Shown here one piece after another: positions 8,095 to 20,698 of a stretch of DNA of 64,000 nucleotides. Below the pieces are notes generated by a model, which was not told the DNA's origin, did no database searches, and saw nothing but the letters and a program-made list of their open reading frames with translations. Each line of letters begins with the position of its first letter. The first letter of the stretch is position 1. Made by a program: the position numbers and the translations under genes. This stretch comes from Burkholderiales bacterium (lineage in GTDB: Bacteria; Pseudomonadota; Gammaproteobacteria; Burkholderiales; Burkholderiaceae_C), in assembly GCA_016702555.1 (NCBI GenBank), contig JADJDV010000004.1, forward strand, positions 1 through 64,000, written 5' to 3'.

Positions 8095-8402
8095 TAGCTG
8101 CCCCTCATTTGGAAGATTCGAGAATCCAGAAGGCGGCGCTGGCACCCGTCGACATGCGTGTCCGAGGGCCATGGCCGCTACCGCGCCCGGAAACCGCCGG
8201 CGGCGCAAGTCCGACGTAGCGGACGCGTCCGCCCACTGGAAATCCCCGTCGGCGAGCGTCGAATTCTAGACCCAATCGCCCCCTGTCTGCACCGATTGGC
8301 CCGGGGTGTGCGCCAGCGCAACAAGCGGACATGAAACAGTGGGTCAATGTGTGAAAAATTCGACGACATACCGTGCCGCCCACCGGGTCTTCAGGCGTTC
8401 AC
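8095..8402. other. Intergenic region upstream of hupB
   Basis: This 308-base gap between the DMT transporter stop and the hupB start should hold the hupB promoter. A TAGAAT-like -10 element can be read on the minus strand at about 8264-8269, but no good -35 accompanies it. I see no gene, RNA or repeat here. Confidence 0.4.
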
Positions 8403-9320
8403 TCAGGCAGCACGGCGGCCGGCGGGGCGCACCACCAGCGCGACGCCGAAGGCGGTCAGCGCGATGCCGACCAGGGTCGCCAGCGTGATCGGCTCATCGA
8501 ACAGCACCCAGGCGATCAGCGCCGTGGTCGGCGGCACCAAGTACATCAGGCTGGCCACGCTGGCGGCGGCGCCGCGCTGGATCAGCAGGTACAGCAGCGA
8601 ACTGCCGCCCAGCGTCAAGCCCAGCACCGACCAGGCCATGGCGCCGGCGGACTCCAGGTTCCAGCGGAAGGCTTCGGTCTCCAGCAGCGCGATCGGCGCC
8701 GTGACGACCGCCGCCGCGATCAGCTGCACCGTGTTGGCGGTGCGCACGTCGCAGGGCTTGACGAAGCGTTTCTGGTACAGCGTACCGGCGGTGATGCACA
8801 GCAGCGCCAGGATCGCCCACGACAGGTTGACCGGCGTCACCATGTCGCCCGGGCTGCCGTGCGTCAGCTTGCGCCAGACCACCAGCACCAGACCGGCAAA
8901 GCCGAGCAGCAGGCCGGTCCACTGGCGCTTGCTGACGCGGTGCGTGTCGCTGGCCATCGCCGACAGCCAGATCGCCGTCAGCACCGGCTGGATGCCGACG
9001 ATCAGCGACGACAGCCCCGAGCCCATGCCACCTTTCACCGCCGCCCATACGCCGCCCAGGTAGCCGCCATGCATCAGCATGCCGGTGACGCCCAGATGGA
9101 TCCACGCCATGCCGGTCCGCGGCCAGCCCACGCGCGCGATGGCAATCCAGATCAGGAAGCAGCCGATCGAGAACAGATAGCGGTACAGCAGAAAGCTGAA
9201 CGGCGGCGCGTGCGGCATGCCGTAGCGCGCCACGATGAAGCCGGTGGCCCAGATGAGCACGAACACCGCCGGCATCAGCCGGATCAGCGTGGCGGCGGTA
9301 TCGTCGCTGCGCGCGTTCAT
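8403..9320 (-). CDS. DMT-superfamily (EamA) transporter
   Basis: The 305-residue protein has about ten hydrophobic segments and two EamA repeats, the layout of drug/metabolite exporters in the inner membrane. The first repeat begins LMPAVFVLIWATGFIVARYG, a typical EamA start; the second begins near residue 165 (LSWAILALLCITAGTLYQKRF) and ends VGIALTAFGVALVV. Substrates of this family range from amino acids to metabolites and cannot be read from sequence. It ends 308 bases before hupB and starts 22 bases after pgsA on the same strand, so it may share a transcript with uvrC-pgsA. Confidence 0.85.
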   Translation of the reverse strand: MNARSDDTAATLIRLMPAVFVLIWATGFIVARYGMPHAPPFSFLLYRYLFSIGCFLIWIAIARVGWPRTGMAWIHLGVTGMLMHGGYLGGVWAAVKGGMGSGLSSLIVGIQPVLTAIWLSAMASDTHRVSKRQWTGLLLGFAGLVLVVWRKLTHGSPGDMVTPVNLSWAILALLCITAGTLYQKRFVKPCDVRTANTVQLIAAAVVTAPIALLETEAFRWNLESAGAMAWSVLGLTLGGSSLLYLLIQRGAAASVASLMYLVPPTTALIAWVLFDEPITLATLVGIALTAFGVALVVRPAGRRAA

Positions 9321-9342
9321 GAATCGAGGGTTCAGGACAGGG

Positions 9343-9909
9343 TCATTTCACCCGCGCGCGGATTTCGGGCAGGGCTTTTTGCAGGTAGTAGATCATCGAC
9401 CAGACCGTGAGCACCGCGGCGATCCAGATCAACACATTGCCCCACAGATGGGTGTCAATGACTTCCAGCAGCACGCCGTCGTAGAGCAGGAACGGCAGGG
9501 CAAGCATCTGCACCGTGGTCTTGAGCTTGCCCAGCATGTGCACGGCCACGCTTTTGCTGGCGCCGATGCGCGCCATCCACTCGCGCAGCGCCGAGATGGC
9601 GATTTCGCGCCCAATGATGATCAGCGCCACGAACACGTCGGTACGCTGCAGGTGCACCAGCACCAGCAGCGAGGCGCAGACCAGGAACTTGTCGGCCACC
9701 GGATCGAGAAAGGCGCCGAAGGACGAGGTCTGGTTCAACTTGCGCGCCAGAAAGCCATCCAGCCAGTCAGTCCAGGCGAACACGATGAACATCAGCGTGG
9801 CCGCCAGATTGGCGGTCTGCGGGGCCAGCGGCAGGTAGAACACGCCCACGATGAGCGGGATCGCGACGATGCGCGTCCAGGTCAGGGCGGTGGGCAGCGT
9901 CAGGAACAT
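9343..9909 (-). CDS. pgsA: CDP-diacylglycerol-glycerol-3-phosphate 3-phosphatidyltransferase
   Basis: PgsA makes phosphatidylglycerophosphate from CDP-diacylglycerol and glycerol 3-phosphate, the committed step to phosphatidylglycerol and cardiolipin, in the inner membrane. The 188-residue protein carries the complete CDP-alcohol phosphotransferase motif D-x2-D-G-x2-A-R-x8-G-x3-D-x3-D, seen as DWLDGFLARKLNQTS then FGAFLDPVADK (residues about 47-73). Several membrane helices follow. It lies 66 bases downstream of uvrC, a conserved uvrC-pgsA pairing in proteobacteria. Confidence 0.95.
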   Translation of the reverse strand: MFLTLPTALTWTRIVAIPLIVGVFYLPLAPQTANLAATLMFIVFAWTDWLDGFLARKLNQTSSFGAFLDPVADKFLVCASLLVLVHLQRTDVFVALIIIGREIAISALREWMARIGASKSVAVHMLGKLKTTVQMLALPFLLYDGVLLEVIDTHLWGNVLIWIAAVLTVWSMIYYLQKALPEIRARVK

Positions 9910-9975
9910 GGCGCTGATTGTGGCATCGCGCCAGGACGGTTCCGCGTCGCGCCATCGGCAGCTTTCACGCCGGCC

Positions 9976-11967
9976 TCAATGCAGCGCGCGATAGATCTGC
10001 TCGGCCAGCGTGCGGGAGATGCCGTCCACCGTCATCAGGTCCTCCACGCTGGCGCCCTCCACGCCGCGCACGCCGCCAAAGCGCTGCAGCAGGCGGGCGC
10101 GCTTCTTCGGCCCCACGCCGGCAATCTCCTCGATGCGGCTGCCGCCCACGCGCACGCGGGCGCGCTGCGCGCGCATGCCGGTGATGGCGAAGCGGTGCGC
10201 CTCGTCGCGGATCTGCGCCACCAGCATCAGCGCCGCCGAGTCGTGGCCCAGGTAGACCTTCTCGCGGCCGTCGGCGAACACCAGTTCCTCCAGGCCGACC
10301 TTGCGGCCCTCGCCCTTCTCGACACCGACGATCAGCGACAGGTCCAGCCCCAGGCGCTCGAACACCTCGCGCGCCATCGCCACCTGGCCCTTACCGCCGT
10401 CGACCAGCACCAGATCGGGCATGCGCGCGGCGCGCGTGATGGCCTCGCCACCGCCCTGCTCGCGCAGCGCCTCGGCGATCTTGGCGTAGCGGCGTTCCAG
10501 CACCTGGCGCATGGCGGCGTAGTCGTCGCCCGGCGTGATGCCCTCGATCTTGTAACGGCGGTAGTCGCTGCTGAGCATGCGGTGGCCCTGGAACACCACG
10601 CAGCTGGCCTGCGTGGCCTCGCCCGCTGTGTGGCTGATGTCGAAGCACTCGATGCGCAGGTCGCCCAGGCTTTCCACCGGCAGATCCAGCGCCTCGGCCA
10701 GCGCGCGCGTGCGCGCCTGCTGCGAGCCCTCTTCGGCGAGCAGGCGCGCCAGCTGCAGGCCGGCGTTCTGCCGCGCCATCTCCAGCCAGCTGCGGCGCTG
10801 GCCGCGCGGCGCGTGCGTGGCGCTGATCCTCAGTTCTTCCTTCTCGCTCAAGGCCTTCAGCAGCGCGGCGCTCACCGGTTCGCTGGTGATCAGCTGCGCC
10901 GGCGCCGGCACGCCCAGATAGTGCTGGGCGATGAAGGCGTCGAGCACCTGCGCTTCCAGCGTCGGCAGTTCTGCATCGCCTTCATCAAAAGCCAGACCCG
11001 TGGCGTCCGCGACCTGGCTGGGAAAGTAGGCGCGGTCGCCCAGGTGGCGGCCGCCGCGCACCATGGCCAGGTTGACGCAGGCGCGCCCGCCCTGCACCTT
11101 CACGGCCAGGATGTCGACATCGGCGTCGCCGCCCACCTCCACCGCCTGCTGGTGCAGCACGCGCGACAGCGCGCCGATCTGGTTGCGGATCTCGGCCGCC
11201 TGCTCGAACTCCAGCGCGTCGGCGTGCGCCATCATCCTCTGCTCCAGCTTCTGCAGCAGATCCTGTGTTTCGCCGCGCAGAAACTGCTCGGCGTGCGCCA
11301 CGTCGGCGGCGTAGTCCTCCGCACTGATGTAGCGCACGCAGGGCGCGCTGCAACGCTTGATCTGATAGAGCAGACAGGGCCGCGTGCGGTGCGCGAACAC
11401 CGTGTCCTCGCAGGTGCGGATGCGGAACACCTTCTGCAGCAGGTGGATGGTGTCCTTCACCGCCCAGGCGCCCGGGTAGGGGCCGAAGTAGCGGTGCCGC
11501 TTGTCGGTGCCACCGCGGTAGTAAGCCATGCGCGCGTAGGCGTCCGGGTTCGGCTCGCCCGGGCCGGGATCGGGCACGAACTTGGCCGTGCCGCTGAGCT
11601 TCAGGTAGGGGTAGCTCTTGTCGTCGCGAAACAGGATGTTGTATCTGGGCGCAAGCTGCTTGATCAGGTTGTTTTCCAGGATCAGCGCCTCGGCCTCGGA
11701 GCGCACCACGGTGGTCTCCATGTGCGCGATCTTGCTCACCATGTGGCCGATGCGTGTGCCGCCATGGTTTCTGCCGAAGTAGCTCGACACGCGCTTCTTC
11801 AGGTTGCGCGCCTTGCCCACGTAGAGCACGTTGCCGGCCGCGTCGTGGTAGCGGTAGACACCCGGCAGCCCGGGCAGCGCCGCCACCTGGGCCAGCAGCT
11901 CGGGGCTGTGGCCGGGCGCCGCCGGCGCGGGTTCGCCGGCGGGTGCGGAGGCGTCGACTTCACTCAT
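9976..11967 (-). CDS. uvrC: Excinuclease ABC subunit C
   Basis: UvrC makes both cuts around DNA lesions in nucleotide excision repair with UvrB. The 663-residue product starts at the ATG at 11967 (MSEVDAS). It contains the GIY-YIG nuclease domain (GVYRYHDAAGNVLYVGKARN, residues about 38-60), four cysteines of the early iron-sulfur/zinc site region (CEDTVF, CLLYQIKRCSAPC), a UVR domain (FEQAAEIRNQI) and the RNase H-like endonuclease (ECFDISH, LVLVDGGKGQ). A C-terminal helix-hairpin-helix pair (IAGVGPKKRARLL) completes it. An in-frame upstream extension to 12351 is Arg/Ala/Pro-rich and not conserved. Confidence 0.97.
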   Translation of the reverse strand: MSEVDASAPAGEPAPAAPGHSPELLAQVAALPGLPGVYRYHDAAGNVLYVGKARNLKKRVSSYFGRNHGGTRIGHMVSKIAHMETTVVRSEAEALILENNLIKQLAPRYNILFRDDKSYPYLKLSGTAKFVPDPGPGEPNPDAYARMAYYRGGTDKRHRYFGPYPGAWAVKDTIHLLQKVFRIRTCEDTVFAHRTRPCLLYQIKRCSAPCVRYISAEDYAADVAHAEQFLRGETQDLLQKLEQRMMAHADALEFEQAAEIRNQIGALSRVLHQQAVEVGGDADVDILAVKVQGGRACVNLAMVRGGRHLGDRAYFPSQVADATGLAFDEGDAELPTLEAQVLDAFIAQHYLGVPAPAQLITSEPVSAALLKALSEKEELRISATHAPRGQRRSWLEMARQNAGLQLARLLAEEGSQQARTRALAEALDLPVESLGDLRIECFDISHTAGEATQASCVVFQGHRMLSSDYRRYKIEGITPGDDYAAMRQVLERRYAKIAEALREQGGGEAITRAARMPDLVLVDGGKGQVAMAREVFERLGLDLSLIVGVEKGEGRKVGLEELVFADGREKVYLGHDSAALMLVAQIRDEAHRFAITGMRAQRARVRVGGSRIEEIAGVGPKKRARLLQRFGGVRGVEGASVEDLMTVDGISRTLAEQIYRALH

Positions 11968-12032
11968 GCGTCCGAGTGTACGAACGCCGGCCCGGCGCGG
12001 GGCCACCGCCAGTGCAAAGGCACAATCACGAC

Positions 12033-13148
12033 GTGCCCGCCCCGCCCCTGCTCTGGGACATCTTCTGCCAGGTCGTCGACAACCACGGCGACCTGGGCGT
12101 GTGCTGGCGCCTGGCGCGCGAGCTGGCGGCGCGCGGGCAGCAAGTGCGTCTGTGGGTGGACGATGCCAGCGCGCTCGACTGGATGGCGCCCGGCGCGATG
12201 GCCGGTGCCGTGCCCGGCGTGCGTGTGCTGCCTTGGACACAGCCATTTGAGCCGACGGCGTTGCGCGCACTGCCGCGCGCCAACGTGTGGATCGAGGCCT
12301 TCGGCTGCGCCCTGCCCGAGGCCTTCGTCGCGCACGGCGCGCAGGCATCACAGGACGACGCCCCGGTGTGGATCAACCTGGAATACCTGAGCGCCGAGCC
12401 CTGGGTGGAGCGCATGCACGGCCTGCCCTCGCCAGTGCAGCACGGCCCGGACAGCGGTTGGACCAAGTGGTTCTTCTACCCCGGCTTCACGCCGCGCACT
12501 GGCGGGCTGCTGCGCGAAGCCGATCTGCCCGCGCGCCAGGCCGCGTTCGATCGCGCCGCCTGGCGGCACGCGCAGGGCCTGGGCTGGCACGACGAAGCGC
12601 GCTGGGTCTCGCTGTTCTGCTACGAGCCGCCCGCGCTGGGCGCGCTGCTGCGGCGGTGGACAGAGGACGCGCAAGCGACGCAGCTGCTTGTTACCGCCGG
12701 CCGCGCCAGCGCCGCCGTGCGCCGAGCGCTGGATGATGGACCAGGCATCGCGCACGCGCTGAGCCCACGCCAGCCACTGTCCATCTCACACCTGCCCCAC
12801 CTGCCGCAAACCGCTTACGACGAACTGCTGTGGGCCTGCGACCTCAACTTCGTGCGCGGCGAGGATTCGCTGGTGCGGGCACTGTGGGCCGGCGCGCCCC
12901 TGGTCTGGCAGATCTACCCGCAGCACGACGACGCCCACCACGCCAAGCTGGAGGCTTTCCTGGACTGGCTGCAGGCCCCCGCCTCGCTGCGCCGCTTTCA
13001 CCGGGCCTGGAACGGCATCGAGGGCGGCGCGCTGCCTCGCATCGACCTGCCCGAGTGGCGCGCCTGTGCGCAGGCGGCGCGTGCGCGCCTGCTGGCACAG
13101 CACGAGCTGGGCGCTGCGCTGATCGGCTTCGTACTCGAAAAACGCTAG
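12033..13148 (+). CDS. earP: EF-P arginine rhamnosyltransferase EarP
   Basis: EarP transfers rhamnose from dTDP-rhamnose to a conserved arginine of elongation factor P, activating it for translation of polyproline stretches. The 371-residue protein begins LLWDIFCQVVDNHGDLGVCWRLA and contains WINLEYLSAEPWVE and DLNFVRGEDSLVRA, family hallmarks; the N-terminal Asp in NHGD, and Arg and Glu in RGEDS, correspond to residues described as nucleotide-sugar or catalytic contacts. The start is GTG at 12033. The efp gene follows by 135 bases on the same strand, the usual pairing, and the EF-P here carries the arginine target. Confidence 0.95.
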   Translation: MPAPPLLWDIFCQVVDNHGDLGVCWRLARELAARGQQVRLWVDDASALDWMAPGAMAGAVPGVRVLPWTQPFEPTALRALPRANVWIEAFGCALPEAFVAHGAQASQDDAPVWINLEYLSAEPWVERMHGLPSPVQHGPDSGWTKWFFYPGFTPRTGGLLREADLPARQAAFDRAAWRHAQGLGWHDEARWVSLFCYEPPALGALLRRWTEDAQATQLLVTAGRASAAVRRALDDGPGIAHALSPRQPLSISHLPHLPQTAYDELLWACDLNFVRGEDSLVRALWAGAPLVWQIYPQHDDAHHAKLEAFLDWLQAPASLRRFHRAWNGIEGGALPRIDLPEWRACAQAARARLLAQHELGAALIGFVLEKR

Positions 13149-13283
13149 AATGCAAGGCTTTGCGAAAAACGCCGCGCCAGTATCACCTGGCCACTGTTTT
13201 CGCCCCCTCGCCGCAGCGCGCACAAGCCAGACACCCGGTGCACGAGCGGCCCCCGCTCACCCCATTCACTGGAGGCTCTCCCC

Positions 13284-13838
13284 ATGAAAATCGCCCAGGA
13301 AATCCGCGCCGGCAACGTCATCATGCACGGCAAGGACCCGATGATCGTCCTTCGCACCGAATACGCCCGCGGCGGCCGCGGCGCCGCCACCGTGCGCATG
13401 AAGCTGAAAGCCCTGCTCAACAACATGGGCACCGAAGTCGTCTTCAAGGCCGACGACAAGATGGACCAAGTCATCCTCGACCACAAGGAGTGCACCTACT
13501 CCTACTTCGCCGACCCGATGTACGTGTTCATGGACGGCGAATACAACCAGTACGAGGTCGAGGCCGAGAACATGGGCGACGCGCTGAACTACCTGGAGGA
13601 TGGCATGGCCGTCGAGGTGGTGTTCTACGACGGCAAGGCGATCTCGGTCGAGCTGCCCACCGCGGTCGAGCGAGAGATCACCTGGACCGAGCCGGCCGTC
13701 AAGGGCGACACCTCAGGCAAGGTGCTCAAGCCGGCAAAAATCGCCACCGGTTTCGAGGTGGCGGTACCACTGTTCGTCAGCCAGGGCGACAAGATCGAGA
13801 TCGATACGCGCACCGGCGAATACCGCAAAAGAGTTTGA
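13284..13838 (+). CDS. efp: Elongation factor P, Arg32 type
   Basis: EF-P binds the ribosome between P and E sites and relieves stalling at consecutive prolines. The 184-residue protein starts at 13284 after a GGAGG ribosome site. Domain I includes the modification loop LRTEYARGGRGAATV, where residue 32 is arginine instead of the lysine used by the EpmA/EpmB system, which matches EarP upstream. Domains II and III follow (YSYFADPMYVFMDGEY; TGEYRKRV). Length is normal. A strong hairpin lies 87 bases after the stop. Confidence 0.97.
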   Translation: MKIAQEIRAGNVIMHGKDPMIVLRTEYARGGRGAATVRMKLKALLNNMGTEVVFKADDKMDQVILDHKECTYSYFADPMYVFMDGEYNQYEVEAENMGDALNYLEDGMAVEVVFYDGKAISVELPTAVEREITWTEPAVKGDTSGKVLKPAKIATGFEVAVPLFVSQGDKIEIDTRTGEYRKRV

Positions 13839-13924
13839 CAGCCACCGCGTGACGGCTGCGCCGTCACTCCCCGGGAGCGCACGCGGCGGCCCAACCAAAC
13901 GCGCTTGAGCGCGTGCCGCGAACC

Positions 13925-13958
13925 GCAGAAGAGCCACGCCAATGCGTGGCTCTTCTGC
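13925..13958 (+). terminator. Strong hairpin after efp
   Basis: A perfect 15-bp stem, GCAGAAGAGCCACGC with its exact complement, closes on the loop CAAT. There is no long T-run on the + strand (the bases after it are ATGGGAAG), so it may act as a rho-independent terminator only weakly or stabilise the efp transcript end. It sits between efp and the LOG-family gene. Confidence 0.65.
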
Positions 13959-14010
13959 ATGGGAAGCAAGCGTGTATATTGAGCAACAGCTTCAATAACA
14001 ATAGCAAGCC

Positions 14011-14880
14011 ATGGACACCGAAGACATCAAGATCTCCACCCGATCCCCGCTGGCCGACGCCTGGGCCGAATTGCAGGCACACGCCGACCGCGGCGAACCG
14101 CTGGATCCGGACTCCTACCGGCTGGCCTTTGCCGACCCCGAATTCCTGCTGCGCAAGGAAACGCGCGGCATCCGATTCCAACTCGAGCTTCTGAAACCCG
14201 AACTCGCCTTGGCTGAGGCCGGCATTCACAACACGGTGGTGGTTTACGGCGGCGCGCGCTTCGTCGCGCCGGAGACCGCGCACGAGCAACTGGCGGCGGC
14301 GCAAGCCGGCGGCGATGCCGAGGCGCTGGCACTGGCCGAGCGCGCCGTGCGCACCTCGCGCTACTACAGCGAGGCACGCGAGTTCGCCCGCCTGGTCGCG
14401 CGCTACAGCCTGCGCCAGCCGCAGGAGGAAAAGCTGTTCATCTGCACCGGCGGTGGCCCCGGCGTGATGGAGGCGGCCAACCGCGGCGCGCACGACCTGG
14501 ACGTGCCCTCGGTGGGCTTGAATATCGCGCTGCCGCACGAACAGACCACCAACCCCTACGTGTCGCCGCACCTGGCCTTCAAGTTCCACTACTTCGCGCT
14601 GCGCAAGATGCACTTCCTGATCCGCGCGCGCGCCCTGGTGGCGTTTCCGGGCGGCTTCGGCACGCTGGACGAGCTGTTCGAGGTGCTGACCCTGGTGCAG
14701 ACGCGCAAGGCCAAGCCGGTGCCGATCGTGCTGTTCGACCGCGACTACTGGCGGCACCTGCTGAACTTGGAAGTGCTGGTCGATGCCGGCGCGATCGCGC
14801 CGGAAGATCTGGACCTTTACACCGTGGTCGACACGCCGCAGGAGGCCTGGGACTGCATTCGCGAGTTCTACCGGCTGTAG
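14011..14880 (+). CDS. LOG-family Rossmann-fold nucleotide phosphoribohydrolase-like protein
   Basis: Proteins of this family were long labelled lysine decarboxylases but act as nucleoside 5'-monophosphate phosphoribohydrolases (cytokinin-activating LOG enzymes and bacterial PpnN-like relatives). The 289-residue protein contains both signature blocks: GGGPGVMEAANRGA (residues about 149-162) and PGGFGTLDELFE (about 213-224). The extended N-terminus and the RYYSEAREFARLV segment place it with the longer bacterial group. Its substrate cannot be fixed from sequence. It is transcribed alone and is convergent with the 5-oxoprolinase gene, 19 bases away. Confidence 0.85.
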   Translation: MDTEDIKISTRSPLADAWAELQAHADRGEPLDPDSYRLAFADPEFLLRKETRGIRFQLELLKPELALAEAGIHNTVVVYGGARFVAPETAHEQLAAAQAGGDAEALALAERAVRTSRYYSEAREFARLVARYSLRQPQEEKLFICTGGGPGVMEAANRGAHDLDVPSVGLNIALPHEQTTNPYVSPHLAFKFHYFALRKMHFLIRARALVAFPGGFGTLDELFEVLTLVQTRKAKPVPIVLFDRDYWRHLLNLEVLVDAGAIAPEDLDLYTVVDTPQEAWDCIREFYRL

Positions 14881-14899
14881 CGCGTTCGCACGCTGTCCA

Positions 14900-18694
<3,795 letters not shown>

Positions 18695-18724
18695 GTCGCA
18701 GGTCGATGAGTCAAAAAGGAACGG

Positions 18725-18831
18725 CCGGACGCACGCAAAGAGTACGCAGAGGACGCAAAAGAACAGCCAGATGAAGGTTTTTTTGCGTCCTCTGCGAATC
18801 CTTCGCGTCCTCGGCGTCCGGTTTTTGAGAT
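18725..18831. repeat. GGACGCAAA-type long hairpin repeat, copy 1
   Basis: Two arms of about 40 bases, each built from GACGCA, GCAAAG and CGCAGAGGACGCAAAA units, face each other around a short A/T-rich loop. The outer ends read CCGGACGC and GCGTCCGG. A closely similar structure is at 22515-22622. It fills most of the gap between the 5-oxoprolinase start and the regulator end, so it may form a stable RNA hairpin. Confidence 0.85.
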
Positions 18832-18840
18832 GCCCATGAA

Positions 18841-19371
18841 TTACAAGGACGTCGCCGCGCGCGCCGCCTGGTCGTACAGGCCCGACATGGTGCGCAGCAG
18901 GCGCGCCAGTTCGCCCAGCTCAGGGTTGGTCTTCGGGTCCAGGTTGTCGATCAGACAGGCCTCGCGCACCTCGCGGTAGCGCTGCACCGCGGTCTCGCCC
19001 TCGGGCGTGGGCAGGTAGAACACGTCCTTGCCTTGCTTGTCGGTGCACAGCAGGCCGGCGGCGACCAGTTTCTTCAGCGCGTAGGCGACCACGTGCGTGT
19101 CCTCGTAGTTCAGCACGAAGCAGATGTCGGCCAGCTTCTTGTGGCGGGCGCGGTGGTTGACATGGTGCAGCACCAGCACGTCGGTCACCGTCAGGTCGGG
19201 CACGCCCGCAGCCGCCATGCAGCGCATCATCCAGCGGCTGAAGGCGTTCCAGGCGACGATCATGCCGAACTCGAACTCCGAGGCCTCGACGCTGCGCGGC
19301 GACACCAGATGCGATGACGACACGATGCCGCCACCCCTCTCGCCACCCTCGGACCTGCTTTTTGCGCGCAT
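18841..19371 (-). CDS. MarR-type winged-helix transcriptional regulator
   Basis: The 176-residue protein has a winged-helix core: PDLTVTDVLVLHHVNHR, LADICFVLNYEDTHVVAYALKKLVAAGLL and a wing ending KDVFYLPTPEGETAV, then a C-terminal dimerisation helix (LARLLRTMSGLYDQAARA). It belongs to the group annotated as predicted MarR-family regulators next to TRAP or catabolic genes. It is divergent from the TRAP operon and upstream of the 5-oxoprolinase in the same direction, so it is a reasonable candidate to control both. The first 25 residues are low-complexity; a later start (residue 36, MIVAWNAF) would remove family-like sequence. Confidence 0.8.
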   Translation of the reverse strand: MRAKSRSEGGERGGGIVSSSHLVSPRSVEASEFEFGMIVAWNAFSRWMMRCMAAAGVPDLTVTDVLVLHHVNHRARHKKLADICFVLNYEDTHVVAYALKKLVAAGLLCTDKQGKDVFYLPTPEGETAVQRYREVREACLIDNLDPKTNPELGELARLLRTMSGLYDQAARAATSL

Positions 19372-19412
19372 CAGGGTATTCCCGAATTACTCTGTGATTT
19401 GATTAGAAATTA

Positions 19413-19441
19413 TTGACACTTTATCGGAATCGTTTTTAGAC
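19413..19441 (+). promoter_or_regulatory. Possible sigma-70 promoter for the TRAP operon
   Basis: TTGACA at 19413-19418 is a perfect -35 hexamer. After 17 bases comes TTAGAC, a weak -10. The surrounding 60 bases (19380-19440) are markedly AT-rich compared with the neighbours and lie between the divergent regulator and dctP, 120 bases upstream of the dctP start. Confidence 0.45.
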
Positions 19442-19563
19442 TTCAAGCGCGATCGGACACAGGGCGACGCGGCGCTGCTACTGGTTTCCACCGTCGGCCG
19501 GCAGCCTCATCACGCCCTATGCTCGCCCCACCATCATCTTTCATTCAGATAGGAGTTCGCAGC

Positions 19564-20547
19564 ATGTTGACTCGACGCACTCTGGGCACGCTGGTCGGCC
19601 TGTGCTTCACCGGCCTGGCCGTCAGCGCTGGCGCGCAGACCAAGTGGGATCTGCCCTCGGCCTACCCGGCCAGCAACCTCCACACCGAGAACCTGGCGCA
19701 ATTCGTCAAGGACGTCGACGCCGCCACCGGCGGCAAGCTGAAAATCCAGGTGCACGACAACGCCTCGCTGTTCAAGGCGCCCGAGATCAAGCGCGCCGTG
19801 CAAGGCGGGCAGGCGCAGGCGGGTGAGATCCTGCTGGTCAACTTCCAGAACGAATGGCCGCTGTGGGGCCTGGACGGCCTGCCCTTCCTGGCCACCAGCT
19901 ACGGCGAGTCGTTCAAGCTCTACCAGGCCAGCAAGTCTGCGGTGCAGAAGAAGCTGGCCGAGCAGGGCATGGTGCTGCTGTATTCGGTGGCCTGGCCGCC
20001 GCAGGGCATCTTCACCAAGAAGCAGGTGAACAGCGCGGCCGACATGAAGGGCATCAAGTGGCGTGCCTACAGCCCGGCCACCGCACGCATCGGCGAACTG
20101 GTGGGCGCGCAGCCCGTCACCGTGCAGCAGGCCGAGCTGTCGCAGGCCATGGCCACCGGCGTGGTCGAGAGCTACATGAGCAGCGGCTCGACCGGCTACG
20201 ACACCAAGACGTATGAGCACCTGAAATTCTTCGCCGACACGCAGGCCTGGCTGCCCAAGAACGCGGTGATCGCCAACAAGAAAGCCTTTGACGCGCTCGA
20301 CAAGGCGACGCAGGACGGCCTGCTGAAAGCCGCCGCCGACGCCGAGACGCGCGGCTGGGCCAGCAGCGAGAAGAAAACCGGCGAATACCTCGATCTGCTG
20401 AAGAAGAACGGCATGACGGTGTACCCGCCCTCGGCGCAACTCAAGGCCGACATGCAGAAGGTCGGCGAGACCATGCTGAAGGAATGGCTGGACAAGGCAG
20501 GGCCTGAGGGCAAGTCGGTGGTGGACGCATATCGTTCCGCGAAGTGA
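19564..20547 (+). CDS. TRAP transporter substrate-binding protein DctP
   Basis: DctP proteins bind organic acids in the periplasm and deliver them to the DctQM membrane pair. The 327-residue protein starts at 19564 after an AGGAG ribosome site, with a signal peptide (LTRRTLGTLVGLCFTGLAVSAGAQ, cut after GAQ). The mature domain begins KWDLPSAYPASNLHTENL and includes the specificity segment GIKWRAYSPATARIGELVGA, where a conserved arginine binds the substrate carboxylate. It heads an operon with dctQ and dctM. The ligand is unknown; a carboxylate linked to 5-oxoproline metabolism is suggested by the adjacent enzyme. Confidence 0.9.
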   Translation: MLTRRTLGTLVGLCFTGLAVSAGAQTKWDLPSAYPASNLHTENLAQFVKDVDAATGGKLKIQVHDNASLFKAPEIKRAVQGGQAQAGEILLVNFQNEWPLWGLDGLPFLATSYGESFKLYQASKSAVQKKLAEQGMVLLYSVAWPPQGIFTKKQVNSAADMKGIKWRAYSPATARIGELVGAQPVTVQQAELSQAMATGVVESYMSSGSTGYDTKTYEHLKFFADTQAWLPKNAVIANKKAFDALDKATQDGLLKAAADAETRGWASSEKKTGEYLDLLKKNGMTVYPPSAQLKADMQKVGETMLKEWLDKAGPEGKSVVDAYRSAK

Positions 20548-20698
20548 ATGACAAATGACCACGCGCTGGGACGCGCATGACCTCGCTTCGCTTCGATGAC
20601 GCGCCGGCGGCGCATGAATGACGTCATGGCGCCGCAGGCGCCGTCATTGAAGGCCGCAGGCCGAGGTCATGCGCGCCCCGGCGCGCGGTCATAAAACA
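20548..20698. repeat. AATGAC/GTCATT intergenic repeat, copy 1
   Basis: The 151-base gap between dctP and dctQ is made of short inverted units: AATGACAAATGACC, then CGGCGGCGCATGAATGACGTCATGGCGCCGCAGGCGCCG broken by smaller palindromes, and GGCCGCAGGCCGAGGTCATG. Related sequence occurs at 31366-31445, 39877-39925 and 56661-56811. It may fold into hairpins that set the dctP to dctQM ratio. Confidence 0.7.

Noticed and set aside
9235..12390. A 1051-codon + strand open frame opposite pgsA and uvrC
   Set aside because: It is His/Gln/Arg/Ala-rich with no domain, and lies antisense to two well conserved genes; a product of high GC at third codon positions.
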